A DNA stretch of 64,000 bases from Pachyseris speciosa. Lineage: Eukaryota; Cnidaria; Anthozoa; Scleractinia; Pachyseridae. The stretch is from NCBI GenBank assembly GCA_016490735.1, contig JAEMWC010000165.1, positions 772,001 through 836,000 of the forward strand. The letters run 5' to 3'. The notes below the pieces were generated by a model. The model was not told where the DNA came from and did not search any database. It saw only the letters and a list, made by a program, of their open reading frames with translations. Below, in pieces: positions 34,301 to 42,800 of the stretch. Position numbers and translations under genes: made by a program. Each line of letters begins with the position of its first letter. The stretch's first letter is position 1.

Positions 34301-35535
34301 GGCAAACAGCAACAGCACAATACTTGGCCACGGCACACACGGCAATAAACTGTAAAGAGCCGAAAAAATAGGCTGAGATTATGGACGAAATCTCAAAAGC
34401 AGATGACTTGCTCTGAGTGTTTGTTTTCATTCTTTCGCGCCGTATTCCCCAGAGCCTCACTTCAGAGTCCCATTTTTGTGACCAGTCCCTCACGTTCAAA
34501 TATATCGAAATTGGGCTATTGGCAGTCGCTGTCAGGCAAGAGTATCCCAGAATTCCTTTGGCAATTACAGACAGTGAGAACAACTGAAATCAAACAGCGT
34601 TATCGGGTCGGGCTAAAGGATTGTTTGGGTACATGTGGAACAGTTTGCAAGAAGTGGAGTCAAAGTTTGCTGCCAATGGAAACTTTTAACTTTAAGAGGA
34701 ATTCAAAACGTCAAGACAAAGTTGCGTGAATTTTGGTGTTGTCCGAGGGCGATTTTGGTTTTCAAAGAGAATAAACAGTCATTTAAGTGAAAATTGGGAG
34801 TTTCGGTCAGTTTTCAGGGTGATGAAATCTGAAAAACGTATCATTTTGCAATAAAAATGCGTCATTTCGGCCATAGACCGGGATTTGGGAAAGTTACAGG
34901 ATTTCAAAGCATTGGTCTTCTACGACCAATATTTTGGTGAGCGGTAGAAAAAGAGTTAATACAATGTCACACAAGCCGAAACGTGACAAAATGTGTAAAT
35001 ATCCAGACCAAAGTACTAATAAAGGATTTTTGCATAAGAATCCAGTAGGATTAAACTACTTCAGATGAATACAGCAAGAGCAAAAGGATTGAAGCATAAA
35101 GCCTGAGCCTATACAAGTTATCAAATAAATTGATTACCTTATTCAAGGTTGATTGAATGTTGATTTTTTGCATATTCGCGGCCGTATCGTGTCTAACAAC
35201 TGTCAATTTGTTATGAGATATACTGCTGCACGAACTTAATAACGTTATGATTACAAAGCCAGGCGAAACCTTATTTGACAAGCTGTAATTTGACATAAGA
35301 ATACTGTGCTTTTGCCTGTGTTAAGAGAGTATCAGTTGTATCTATATGTCGTACTTAATTAACCAACAGTATAATGCCTCTGCCTTACCGAGGGCATTTT
35401 ACTCTCGGTTGATTGCTATTTTATTTCTTACCTGAACTTGAATAATTTCAGCTCTTCGTCTCCTTTTGGAAAATCGACCAGGTTTTCCTTCAGATATTCG
35501 TGAAGTTTAGAGCTATCGAAAGTTTGCTCTTCCAT
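18677..35535 (-). CDS. ACAD10/11-type aminoglycoside-phosphotransferase domain protein (nine exons found)
   Basis: Minus-strand join of 35432-35535, 31170-31269, 28639-28764, 27721-27882, 26660-26751, 23904-23956, 22691-22811, 19539-19675 and 18677-18793. The product is a kinase-like fold homologous to the N-terminal domain of ACAD10/ACAD11. Seen: SNPTFLL and FVLRHK in the N-lobe, FPVPKMYLLC and EEFYVMEYV near the hinge, the catalytic loop HHGDYRISN (HxDxxxxN), the metal site VIDWE, and a helical C-lobe. In vertebrates this fold is fused to an acyl-CoA dehydrogenase; here a stop follows FVGLQ, giving a stand-alone kinase. Substrate unknown, so no function beyond small-molecule phosphotransfer is claimed. 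Phases join everywhere except between 27721-27882 and 26660-26751, where a short exon is probably missing. Introns hold a Penelope-like element, MITEs, a SINE and the retrozyme. Confidence 0.85.
19539..19675 (-). CDS. APH-like kinase, exon 8
   Basis: Reads YYSEGIPSEKDLISLYCQLTG and then WSYFMGLIHFRI, matching the GIPxxEELxxxYCxxTG...WxFxxALxxFR helices of ACAD11. The acceptor is CTAG and the donor GTACTA. Confidence 0.88.
20037..20412. mobile_element. Imperfect foldback MITE in kinase intron region
   Basis: The ends TAAGGCTCCGGCTAGACGAT and the complement of the CGTTTAGCAGGGGCTTAAGG region are inverted with mismatches. The interior repeats the motif CTAAACGATCAAAC several times in both orientations. 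No protein is encoded; the limits are approximate. Confidence 0.6.
21102..22020. mobile_element. Second Penelope-like family, head-to-head inverted pair
   Basis: The arms, about 21102-21435 on minus and 21665-22020 on plus, repeat the same GIY-YIG coding end and the same terminal sequence ending ACGTCGGATTTTATCGTTCG. A 13-bp T-rich direct repeat, TTTTCTTTTATTT, sits at 21089-21101 and 22021-22033; low complexity weakens it as a target duplication. The plus arm has small deletions and is not open. A degenerate hammerhead-like block (TCCGAAACGTC) lies in each end. Confidence 0.75.
21205..21732 (-). CDS. Penelope-like ORF fragment with GIY-YIG domain, family 2
   Basis: The frame contains CVVYGFQCDLCDAGYVGYT then RGHLHNRVKGH, the core of a GIY-YIG nuclease with the Cys pair typical of Penelope-like proteins, followed by the conserved AKHYKNMHG block. 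The first residues are antisense of the other arm. The sequence differs clearly from the family at 13.8 kb, so it is an independent lineage. Confidence 0.72.
   Translation of the reverse strand: MFRACSCSVWQWRRIVVCVLLHDYVNDQISADIVRKQLNDLNLKIHTTIQPVFVSRKIEQELKVKETKPPIVNQQCVVYGFQCDLCDAGYVGYTRGHLHNRVKGHKQQSSAIAKHYKNMHGTMPQDLLKRFQVLKKCKTKFDCLVYEMLFIRPLKPSIFIICAPSYVNFFAPKSL
22264..22330 (+). repeat. (ATT)n microsatellite
   Basis: Nearly pure ATT repeats of about 65 bases, followed by a T-rich stretch. It lies in a kinase intron close after the family 2 Penelope-like element. Confidence 0.9.
22691..22811 (-). CDS. APH-like kinase, exon 7 (metal-binding DWE)
   Basis: Reads VMAVIDWEGASWGHPYEDLA, the DWExxxxGxPxxDLA signature, with the Asp that binds magnesium. 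The exon ends KI plus G before GTAAGT and joins GA at the start of exon 8 to give Gly. Confidence 0.9.
23587..23620 (+). repeat. C-homopolymer tract
   Basis: A run of C broken by one T, in a kinase intron; length may be unreliable in assemblies. Confidence 0.8.
23904..23956 (-). CDS. APH-like kinase, exon 6 (catalytic loop)
   Basis: A 53-bp exon coding IHHGDYRISNMIFHASE, the HGDxRxxN catalytic loop of the phosphotransferase fold. The acceptor TTTCAG and donor GTAGGT are both good. Both catalytic residues (Asp and Asn) are present. Confidence 0.9.
24290..24470. mobile_element. MITE with ATAATAAATA ends
   Basis: The left end ATAATAAATATCTTGCTAAC is the imperfect complement of the right end GTTAGTAAGAGGTATTTATT. 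An inner pair GTCCGTACTGTAAGTTA / TAACTTACAGTACGGAC and a central hairpin around AAGCGCGAAGCGCTT strengthen the foldback. No protein. Confidence 0.65.
24735..24845 (-). repeat. Short tandem array of a 16-bp motif (GACCGCAAATGATCCC)
   Basis: Five near-copies of the motif GACCGCAAATGATCCC occur here. A related inverted block (GGGATCATTTGCGGTCC and variants) lies at about 26339-26396. Both are followed on the same side by CAAAAAATAAGGAATGGC, so the array is part of a dispersed repeat present in two inverted copies 1.5 kb apart. Confidence 0.7.
25003..25504. mobile_element. MITE with GTTTTTATGCTAGAGACG ends
   Basis: The left end GTTTTTATGCTAGAGACGTT is repeated in inverse at the right end to 25504, about 23 bp. 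Inside are many copies of the palindromic word GACGTTAA in both orientations. No coding capacity; about 500 bp. Confidence 0.65.
26660..26751 (-). CDS. APH-like kinase, exon 5 (start uncertain)
   Basis: Contains ETCPKAHRLIEWLKDN, equivalent to the AMxxLxEWLxxxLP helix before the catalytic loop, and ends KKL plus G before donor GTATGG, which joins HHGDYR correctly. An in-frame TGA just upstream limits the exon to 26751. That acceptor leaves a phase mismatch with exon 4, so either a small exon is missing or the acceptor is at an internal AG. Confidence 0.68.
27721..27882 (-). CDS. APH-like kinase, exon 4
   Basis: 54 codons, phase 0. Reads GRQYPDANLPGVPPDQT then AIRTLAQLQTVD, the GRIFRDPSLPGM...TLAQLH helix region of the family. 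It ends ENYLKNR before the consensus donor GTAAGA. Confidence 0.88.
28345..28615 (+). mobile_element. tRNA-derived SINE (degenerate)
   Basis: The head has an A-box-like CAGCTTAGTTGGTAAGA and a B-box-like GGGTTAAAATCCC with a changed TTCGA core. The body contains GGGACGTAAAAGAACCCAC, a block I associate with cnidarian SINEs from memory. It does not fold as a full tRNA, so no tRNA gene is called. Confidence 0.6.
28639..28764 (-). CDS. APH-like kinase, exon 3
   Basis: 42 codons, phase 0 at both ends. Contains FPVPKMYLLCED and GEEFYVMEYVK, equivalent to the FPVPKP...FYVMEHV hinge of ACAD11. Splice sites are AACAG before and GTTTGC after. Confidence 0.88.
28948..29348. repeat. Perfect-looking 197-bp-arm palindrome
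   Basis: Sequence from 28948 mirrors that ending at 29348 with a 7-base centre (TGACGAG, 29145-29151). I saw no mismatch on reading the arms. It is produced by the inverted retrozyme units. Confidence 0.85.
29145..29176 (+). ncRNA. Hammerhead core lacking its 5' stem I strand
   Basis: The same CTGACGA, stem II, GAAA and AGCTGTC run occurs with cleavage predicted after 29176. The 5' strand of stem I is replaced by the inverted copy, because the two arms meet inside the ribozyme. Alone it should not form the normal stem I. Confidence 0.65.
29373..29453 (+). ncRNA. Type I hammerhead ribozyme
   Basis: Core CTGACGA at 29398-29404 matches CUGANGA. Stem II is GGCC-TAACAA-GGCC, then GAAA at 29419-29422, then C-AGCTG-TC with predicted cleavage after C29430. 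Stem I is strong: GCCATG pairs CATGGC next to the core, and farther out GAGCCTGAGCAT (29373-29384) pairs ATGCTTGGGCTC (29442-29453) with G-U wobbles. The short self-complementary stem III (CAGCTG) is the type seen in retrozymes and Penelope-like hammerheads, which often work as dimers. All conserved core positions are intact. Confidence 0.85.
29634..29998. repeat. Dispersed repeat, copy 2 of 2
   Basis: Matches 16146-16503 along its length. The left part carries a perfect inverted pair, GCAAAATATCGTGATTTGTC and its complement, about 29652-29745. The gap between the arms is shorter than in copy 1. Confidence 0.7.
31170..31269 (-). CDS. APH-like kinase, exon 2
   Basis: Encodes AGTSNPTFLLRKQGKEFVLRHK, matching the GQSNPTFYL...VLRKKP region of ACAD11. 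Of two nearby acceptors, the one ending at 31270 keeps phase with exon 1. The donor GTACGA follows FHR. Confidence 0.85.
32560..32850 (+). pseudogene. LINE reverse transcriptase C-terminal fragment
   Basis: Translation with stops gives KYLGVFIDENLS, HIDSVIAKISKTVGMLSKLRHYIP and YNAIITPYLSYG, a CR1/L2-type post-RT signature also found in the LINE at 47-51 kb. Several in-frame stops show it is dead. Confidence 0.75.
32902..34955. mobile_element. piggyBac-like TTAA element, non-autonomous
   Basis: TTAA at 32898-32901 and 34956-34959 flank inverted ends (CTCTTTCTCTACCGGTC on the left, complement of GCGGTAGAAAAAGAG on the right). TTAA duplication is the mark of piggyBac elements. No transposase is visible. 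A small open frame at 33598-33804 (68 codons, LPWLRTFLQERGI) is of unknown nature. Long parts match the remnant at 8230-9585. Confidence 0.7.
35432..35535 (-). CDS. APH-like kinase, exon 1 with start codon
   Basis: The ATG at 35535 opens MEEQTFDSSKLHEYL and the exon ends KLFKF plus AG, with donor GTAAGA. The 2-base overhang joins the single T at the start of the next exon to give Ser. Upstream sequence toward 36598 is non-coding, supporting this as the start. Confidence 0.75.
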
Positions 35536-36598
35536 CACTGACACAGTTGGCTAACACAGCGTTACCTGTACTGACGTAATTATAGGAAAACATTGACGTC
35601 ACGTAACAACAAAAGTATTTTGAGCCGTTCAAATGTAAAACAGACAAACTTTCAACGCTTTCTTTCGCTTGAGAAAACGTGAATATACAGTTCAGAATTA
35701 TTAGCAAAGCCACTAAAGGTTACTCAGCCACTTAACGTGAAGAAGATATCATAGAGAGTTACCAACAATAATTTATTACCTTTCAATGCTTGCAAAGCAA
35801 ATTAAAGGTCATCAAACACCGAATTCACATGCGGAGATTACGGGTCCCATTCTGTACGCAGTTCATGTAATTAAATAACCCTGAGGAACAGAATTGTAGA
35901 CAAACATAGCGTCGTTGGTGAGGACAATAGTATTGAATCGACTCTTTTCAAATACACCGGTAGCGGCTGAAACCCCCGACAATAGCAGAATTGTCGGGGG
36001 TTTCAGCTGCTAGCGAAACAAAACGCCATAAAAATGCAAAATACCTCACCTAAAGGATAAAGTAAGTGATCTTTATTTTCATCTGGCTAACATTAAATCT
36101 ACATTTGAGATTAACGCGTCGTCTTTGGCAAATTTCAATACCCACATTGTGAAAGCAGAAATGAAAGACGATGAACTACTCTAAATCTTCAGCAGCAGCA
36201 AGGAATAGAAAAGAAAGTGCAAGTTTAACTGCTTAGATTTCGAGGCTGATCTGTCCACTGTTAAAATACGACGCTGCATGATTGATTTGGCCAGTTAGCC
36301 CTAGGGACACCATTTTGCATGTAAAGAGGGGGGGGGGGCATGCTATTTTGTGACCCTCCTGGAATATATACAAACACGCTTTCCGTCCAGATTTCTCAAA
36401 ATAAAAGGAATGTTAGTCGGCGGCAACTCTAGCGGTAGTTGTTTTAGGTTTAAGCACCCCACGCGGTACCAATCAACAAATTAAACCCCCTACCCCTATT
36501 CTAATGTCTATCAAATAGCTTGACGTGGCATACTTGCGCACTGCCTCATGACTTCATGATGACTCGATCATTTCAACATTTCTCCCGCAAGTATATGT
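35536..36598. promoter_or_regulatory. Divergent intergenic region between kinase and arylsulfatase copy B
   Basis: The two start codons point away from each other across 1,063 bp, so both promoters should be here, possibly shared. The clearest structure is a perfect hairpin, 18-bp arms GCTGAAACCCCCGACAAT (35966-35983) and complement (35990-36007) around AGCAGA. A G-run lies near 36328-36338. No TATA box is convincingly placed. Confidence 0.5.
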
Positions 36599-36872
36599 AT
36601 GCTCCGAACCATGCTTCTTCTCTGCACTTTAGTTGCCGTATGTTTCACTGTCACTGAAGCATCAGCAGTCGCCGACAAACCACCCCACATTTTGTTTTTA
36701 CTAGCGGATGACCTGGGCTGGAGCGAGGTTGGATTTCACGGCTCAAAAATCCAAACCCCAAACATTGACAAGCTGGCTTCTGATGGGGTCATTCTTGACA
36801 ACTACTACGTTCTTCCCATTTGCACGCCGACGAGAAGTGCGCTGTTGACAGGAATGTACCCAATCCACACTG
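36599..36872 (+). CDS. ARSB-like copy B, exon 1
   Basis: The ATG at 36599 starts a 23-residue hydrophobic signal peptide, then [31 protein letters not shown] and [20 protein letters not shown]. The donor GTGAGA starts at 36873. This start is preferred because the leader is a good signal sequence. CTPTR carries the formylglycine Cys. Confidence 0.92.
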
Positions 36873-39800
36873 GTGAGACTACTTTTAGAAAAGAACAGCT
36901 CAAAGGGGCAGTGTCATGGATTTGTTAGTAAAAATCTGGAAAGTAAAGGAGACCTGTTTACCGATGGCAAACAAAAAATTATGGCCAAATTTTCTTCAAA
37001 ATGGCTATTATAGCTCACGGAAACCATGCTTTTCGTTATGCTTGGCTAATTATAATGAAAATGGATGCCAACTTGAAAACGTCAGTCCGGCAGTTTCAAG
37101 TTCTCCCCTTGCATTTTTTTGTTTTAATTGGTGATAACTTGTGGCTCATTTTATCTTGTAAAATTTACTTGACATTATCTTACTCGTAATCCAGAAGCAA
37201 TTCATGAATGAAGAGGTCCATTAAAATTGACTTAGTTAATTTTCGGTGAAAATATCACGGATAATTCGCGTGATACAGCCCCTTTGAGAATAGGAATAGA
37301 TGATCAACACCATGCATAAGTGCCCCAAGTGCGCGCGGGTCCCAACCTGCTAAGCCACATGTAGCCCAAGCCGGCTATGATTCGGTGTTGACCTTTGTAA
37401 CGTAAACACCGGTGTCACAGTGATATGTCATATATATATCACTAGAGATGGTGGGAATACCCAAAACACTGACTGCTCTCAAAATGTCGTCAAATACATC
37501 AGGCTGGCAGGCAAGAGTCGGTTTATCAGTAGTGAATGTTAAGGCTAAATAGCGTAGATTTATGTTAGACTTATATCGTCCGACACGTTTGCATGGTTCA
37601 TTTTGCACAATGAAATAAACTCTTTGGTAATATAAACCGGTTCGCTCAAAACATGAACGAAACCGGTATCCGCTACGCGCAACACATCGCTGCTAAACAA
37701 CATTTTAAACATTGCAAGCTCGTAATTAAAACTGTTTACAGACGGGAAATGCCACAATCTCTCGATTGCATGGTGCGAAAAAAAACGAACTGGCAAATCA
37801 TGAACAACACCATGCATAAGTGCCCCAAGTGCGCGCGGGTCCCGACGCGCACATGCAGCCCAGGCCGGCTGTGATTTGCGTTGACCTTTGTAACGTAAAC
37901 ACCGGTGTCACAGTGATATGTTCCTCCCTGTGTTTTGTGTACCCCCATACACATATCACTAGTGATACACGTTTGCCTGGTTCATTTTGCAGAATGAAAG
38001 AAACTCTTTGGTAATATAAACGTTCGCTCAAAACGAGAACGAAACCGGTATCCGCTAGCCGCAACACATCGCTGCTAAACAACATTTTAAACATTTGCAA
38101 ACTCTTAACTAAAACTGTTTACAGACGGGAAATGCCACAATCTCTCGATTGCAAAGTGCGAAAAAACAAACTGGCAAATCAATCATGAACAAAAACTGTG
38201 TTTAGCGATATGCACGAAAATTGAAGCCTGAACAACAACAAGTGACTGCATTCTTGACCTCGAATAGCGTTACGTGCGTAAGGCAGTACAGTCATCTTTC
38301 TCATAGCGACCACTTCTCGTAAGCGACCACCTCCCGTAAGCGTCCACTTTGTAAATAACCCTTTTGTTTTTCAGTTAAATACTGTTTCAAGAGATCTCTC
38401 GTAAGCGACCACTACTCAAATTTTTTAAGCGACCGCGATCAGTTTTTAGCCAGAAGTTTGACAATTCTTTTATTTTCTGTTTCCGGTAAGCGACCACCCA
38501 ACATGATCACGTATGATCACTAAAACATCCTTACTCAGAAGTGACAAAAGTCTAGATTTCACGTATATGTATCCTATGTTTGACGCTGCTTTCCTGGGTT
38601 TTGTTCGGATTAAATTTTTGATTAACAAGAGACAAATTGACAAGTACACTCTTTTACACTTTTCCCGTAAATTGCTGCATGTGAAAAAAGAAAAACCTTG
38701 TTTATATTTGCATAATCTTAGCTGATAAGGTAATACGGTCAACTCTCTCGTAAGCGACCACCCTTGGTGCAAGACAAAGTGGTCGCGTACGGGAAAAATC
38801 AACAAAATAAACCATATACTGGTTTGACTGCCCCCGGGGGGAACTTGCAGAAGACTTGGATGGGGGTGGGGGTGTGCTGCCCGCTTCCTAAAACCCCTCC
38901 CTATTTCAGATCTTACCAAACTTCAATACCCTATTTCAGACCTATTTCAAGTACACGGTTGGTTTAAACCTAATTTGAGCACTGCTTTTGTTGATGGTCT
39001 TATCGCCCAATGATAAAGAAGTAGCTTCTTCTAAAAACATACCCAATTCAAAACCAAAGTGCACAAACTATACCCTAATTCAGACCAAAATGGTACAAAT
39101 CGATACCCTATTTCAAACCAAAGGAGCTAAAAACATACCTTTTAGGGCCGCACATACCTATATGCCCCCCCCCCCCCCGAAATTGAGTGATTAATTACAT
39201 AAAGATATTACCTTATCAGAGTTGACTATAGTTGTCATAAACGCGGTTGTACGGATGTCTTCACACATAGAACCTAAATAACCTGAAAAGCTTTACGTAA
39301 ATTTTGTCACAAAGTCTGTCCAAAGTCCTATACCCTGTGAAACAGCTAACCTGTCAATCAGGCACCGGTGGTAAAATACGTGTTAATATTCATGACCATA
39401 ATAATATATTATTTTGCTGAATTACAACTCAGCGATGAGGTATTTCGTTTGATTAGATATTTATTTATTTATATATTTAGTGACTTCCATTTAGTGAAAA
39501 AAAAAAAGGTACTAAATGAGGGACTAACGTATGGACTCGAAGTCCCAGCGAGGTCAGCCCCCTGTTCAAGTTTCTAGTCAATGTCCCATTGGATTTATGC
39601 ATCCACTCTGTAACCGAAGAAAACTAAAAAGACAAAAAGCCCAAAAAATAACAAACATAGCAAAAGGAGAACTCCACTTAATAAAAATATGCAATGTGGT
39701 TGGCCACTCTTTGATTTTCCTAATGGTGTTATTGCGGCTTGCGTCACCAGCAAACAAAGTAGATTATTCAAGCAAATTATTCCCCTGAAACTCGACTCTG

Positions 39801-42800
39801 CTCTTTTGTTCTACCACAATTCGAAACTAGCCTATGGACACCAACACATGAAAGATAACTTTGAGATCGGCCAGTTGTCCAAGTTTGATGCCTTTAGGTT
39901 GAATAGAGACCAAGTCGTGGACTTTAAGACATACGCTTCAAAATTCATACCAATGTCTCTAATTGAGGCTGCGTCCCCCAAAGCCACGTGCTGCGATATT
40001 CGTAAAAATGGGCAAACAAAGTGATTTTGACCTCATTTATTTCCAAATAGTAGGTGCATAACAGGATTTTACAGTTGTCGCAAAACAGAAAAATACGTTA
40101 TTGTTAGTGCCAATCAAATGTTGATCGATAGTCCTATTTCAGAGTGTTTCCCTTTACAATGCAGGTATGCAACATCTTGTGCTACGTCCAACAAGTAAAT
40201 ATGGATTGCCACTTAACTTCACCACATTGCCACAGAAGCTCAAGGAAGCAGGTAATTAATTTATGTTATCACTTATTATCTGTCTTCTTGAAATCGAGAG
40301 AGAAATCCGCAAAACTTGGATTTAAAGGATGGACGTGGAGTGATTATTTTTACAAATAGCAAATATTCAAGCCTCTGGTGTTCATAAATTAAATGAACGC
40401 AAACACAACTGTTGAAACTGAGAAGGGATTATCTACTGCTGAAACGTACAAATCAAGAAATTGATCATATGCATGCCTTCCGTTTTACACCTTTGCGATC
40501 GTTTAGTGACCAGCACTGTTGTTAATCTCCAAAAGTGGATCCTTTTTTTGTTCTGGTCATTAATTATGACTTGCTAAATATATTGCTCTGACTCAAAAAA
40601 ATTTCTTTCTGGAAATTAGTGTTACCATACGAGGGGCAGGAATTTCCATGGCAACAATGTCGGGTAGATAGCCAAGTCCATTCTCCCTTCAGCTAAAATG
40701 GATGTAATCATAACTGAACTGATTCAGCCAGAGTGAAGTAAGGCATTTAAAGTAAAACAAAACAAAACAAAACAAAGTAGTCAGAATCATTAAATAACGT
40801 TCCGCTTCGTGATCATGTTACTCCTCATTACGCAAACCTTGGTCTCATTACGCTTTCTGACATTGTTAAATTTTACACCTGCCAACTCTTTTATGATCAT
40901 ATTGTAGATAGGAAGCCCTCCAATTTTACCCTAACCCCTGTATCTGAGCAACATAATTACGCCACTCGAATTGCGTCCCTACAGTATCTGAATCCTAGTC
41001 CCTTTAGAATAAATATTAGGAAATTTTGCCCAACAATTGGAAGCTACTACTGGAATGATATTCCCATTTCTATTCGCCAAAAACCCACAAAACAATTATT
41101 TAAAAGAGCTCTCTTTCAGTATTATTTTGCTCAGTATTAATTTCTACCATGCGCCTATGTAAAACTTCTTTTCCTTCAGTTTCTCATCTCCTCTATTTAT
41201 AGTAAGGCTTCCTCTTTTTATCTTAACAAATTATATATTGTCATTTAAAAGGGCATATAATTAGTCTACTATATCATGCCCTTCTCCACTCCTTCTCTCT
41301 TCCTAGTCACAGTAAGAAATCTTATATGATAATGTGGAGTAAATAAAGAAAATAAATAAAGAAATAAATAAATTCAACAATGTAATGACATATGATCTTG
41401 CTGTTTTGAAAGGTTATGCAACTCACCTGGTTGGCAAATGGCACTTGGGCTACAGCAAGTGGGAATACACACCAACATATCGTGGTTTTGATACCTTCTA
41501 TGGTTATTACAATGCAGAGGAAGATCACTTCAGTCACAAAATACTGGACATAGTCGACTTTAGAGACAATAAGGAGCCAGTGAGAGACCTTGATGGGACT
41601 TTTGGTACATTTGCTCATGCAGAGGTGAGGTTAACAAGCTACTATAATGTCCACACGGAACAGAAGGTGAAGTAACTGAAACCGGTTAATGGCCGATCAC
41701 CAGCATCACAACTTACATTCACCCTGTGTTCTCAAGTCCCTAAATGCGCATGTCCTTCGATTGCTCGACCGCTGGTCTAACGACCTTGAATAACTCGACC
41801 GCTGACCTAATCAACATTACATTTCTCCCCCCTTTAAAAAAATGAAACGGGAGATTAAAAAACAACTGGAGAAACACCAAAACAAGCAAACATAAATTGC
41901 GCACAGAGAAAAGAAAGTTAGTTGAGCCTATTTTGTTGTTGTTGTTGCTGCTGTGGACACCTAATGCAACTGATGTCCAAATCACTGTTTATTTTTTCCG
42001 GCTCATGCCAGTATAGGGGTGAGGTGTGGTTGGTAGTTCCCCAAAAAGCTGTATAGCTCTCTTCTCCAGTCTTTTCCTTTGGAGTAGGTGGTGTTTGCAA
42101 CTTTGCCATTTGCTTCTGGCCACACTAGTGTAATCTTCTAGTGTTTGACCCTTTTTCCTCTGCAAATAAGCGAAACGCTTTCTCTTGAAACGGAGGACCA
42201 TTGTTGGATCTCAAGGTTTCTGGTATTCCGTTAGTGGAGAAGATTCGTTCCATTGGAAGAAGGACTTTTATTTCCGGGTACTTTGAGTAGGCATCTATGA
42301 CAACAAGCACAGTGTTGGCAGTAGGAAATGGATGGAATGGTTTGAATGGAATGGTTTATTTCAAAATCACATTGCAGCCCAAGGGCTGAATTAATCAATT
42401 TTACAATAAAAATTCACAAATTCAAAAATTCACAAGCATATCATATAAAATTACAATAATAATTTAATTCGAAAAACAAATCTAAAATACTAATCGATCT
42501 TTTGACAAATCTATAAAAACATTCTGGAATTATTGGCGGTCATTGCGTGGACAAACGAGTTATTGGCTCTGTTTGTTTTTACACGAGGCAAGGCAAAAGG
42601 ATGATGATTTCTGAGTTTGTACTTGACGTTGATCAATGGTGGTAGTAAGCTGTTTAGTTTATGATTGGGATTCGAAACCACTCCGTCAAACAGTCTACTG
42701 CATAACAAACTATGGTGCTCAGCTATAGGCGTTATATAAGCACTGTTGTAGCTCAAGCTAGGCAATATTATCGAAAGCGCCCTTTTTTCGTTGCGCCTGA

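Noticed and set aside
34173..34583. 136-codon minus-strand frame in the piggyBac-like element as its transposase
   Set aside because: No DDD-type motifs or Cys-rich C-terminal finger are present; it shows no resemblance to piggyBac proteins.
39531..40024. Open frames at 39.5-40.0 kb as a host exon of arylsulfatase copy B
   Set aside because: Exon 1 and exon 2 join in phase without it, and the translated frames show no sulfatase similarity.
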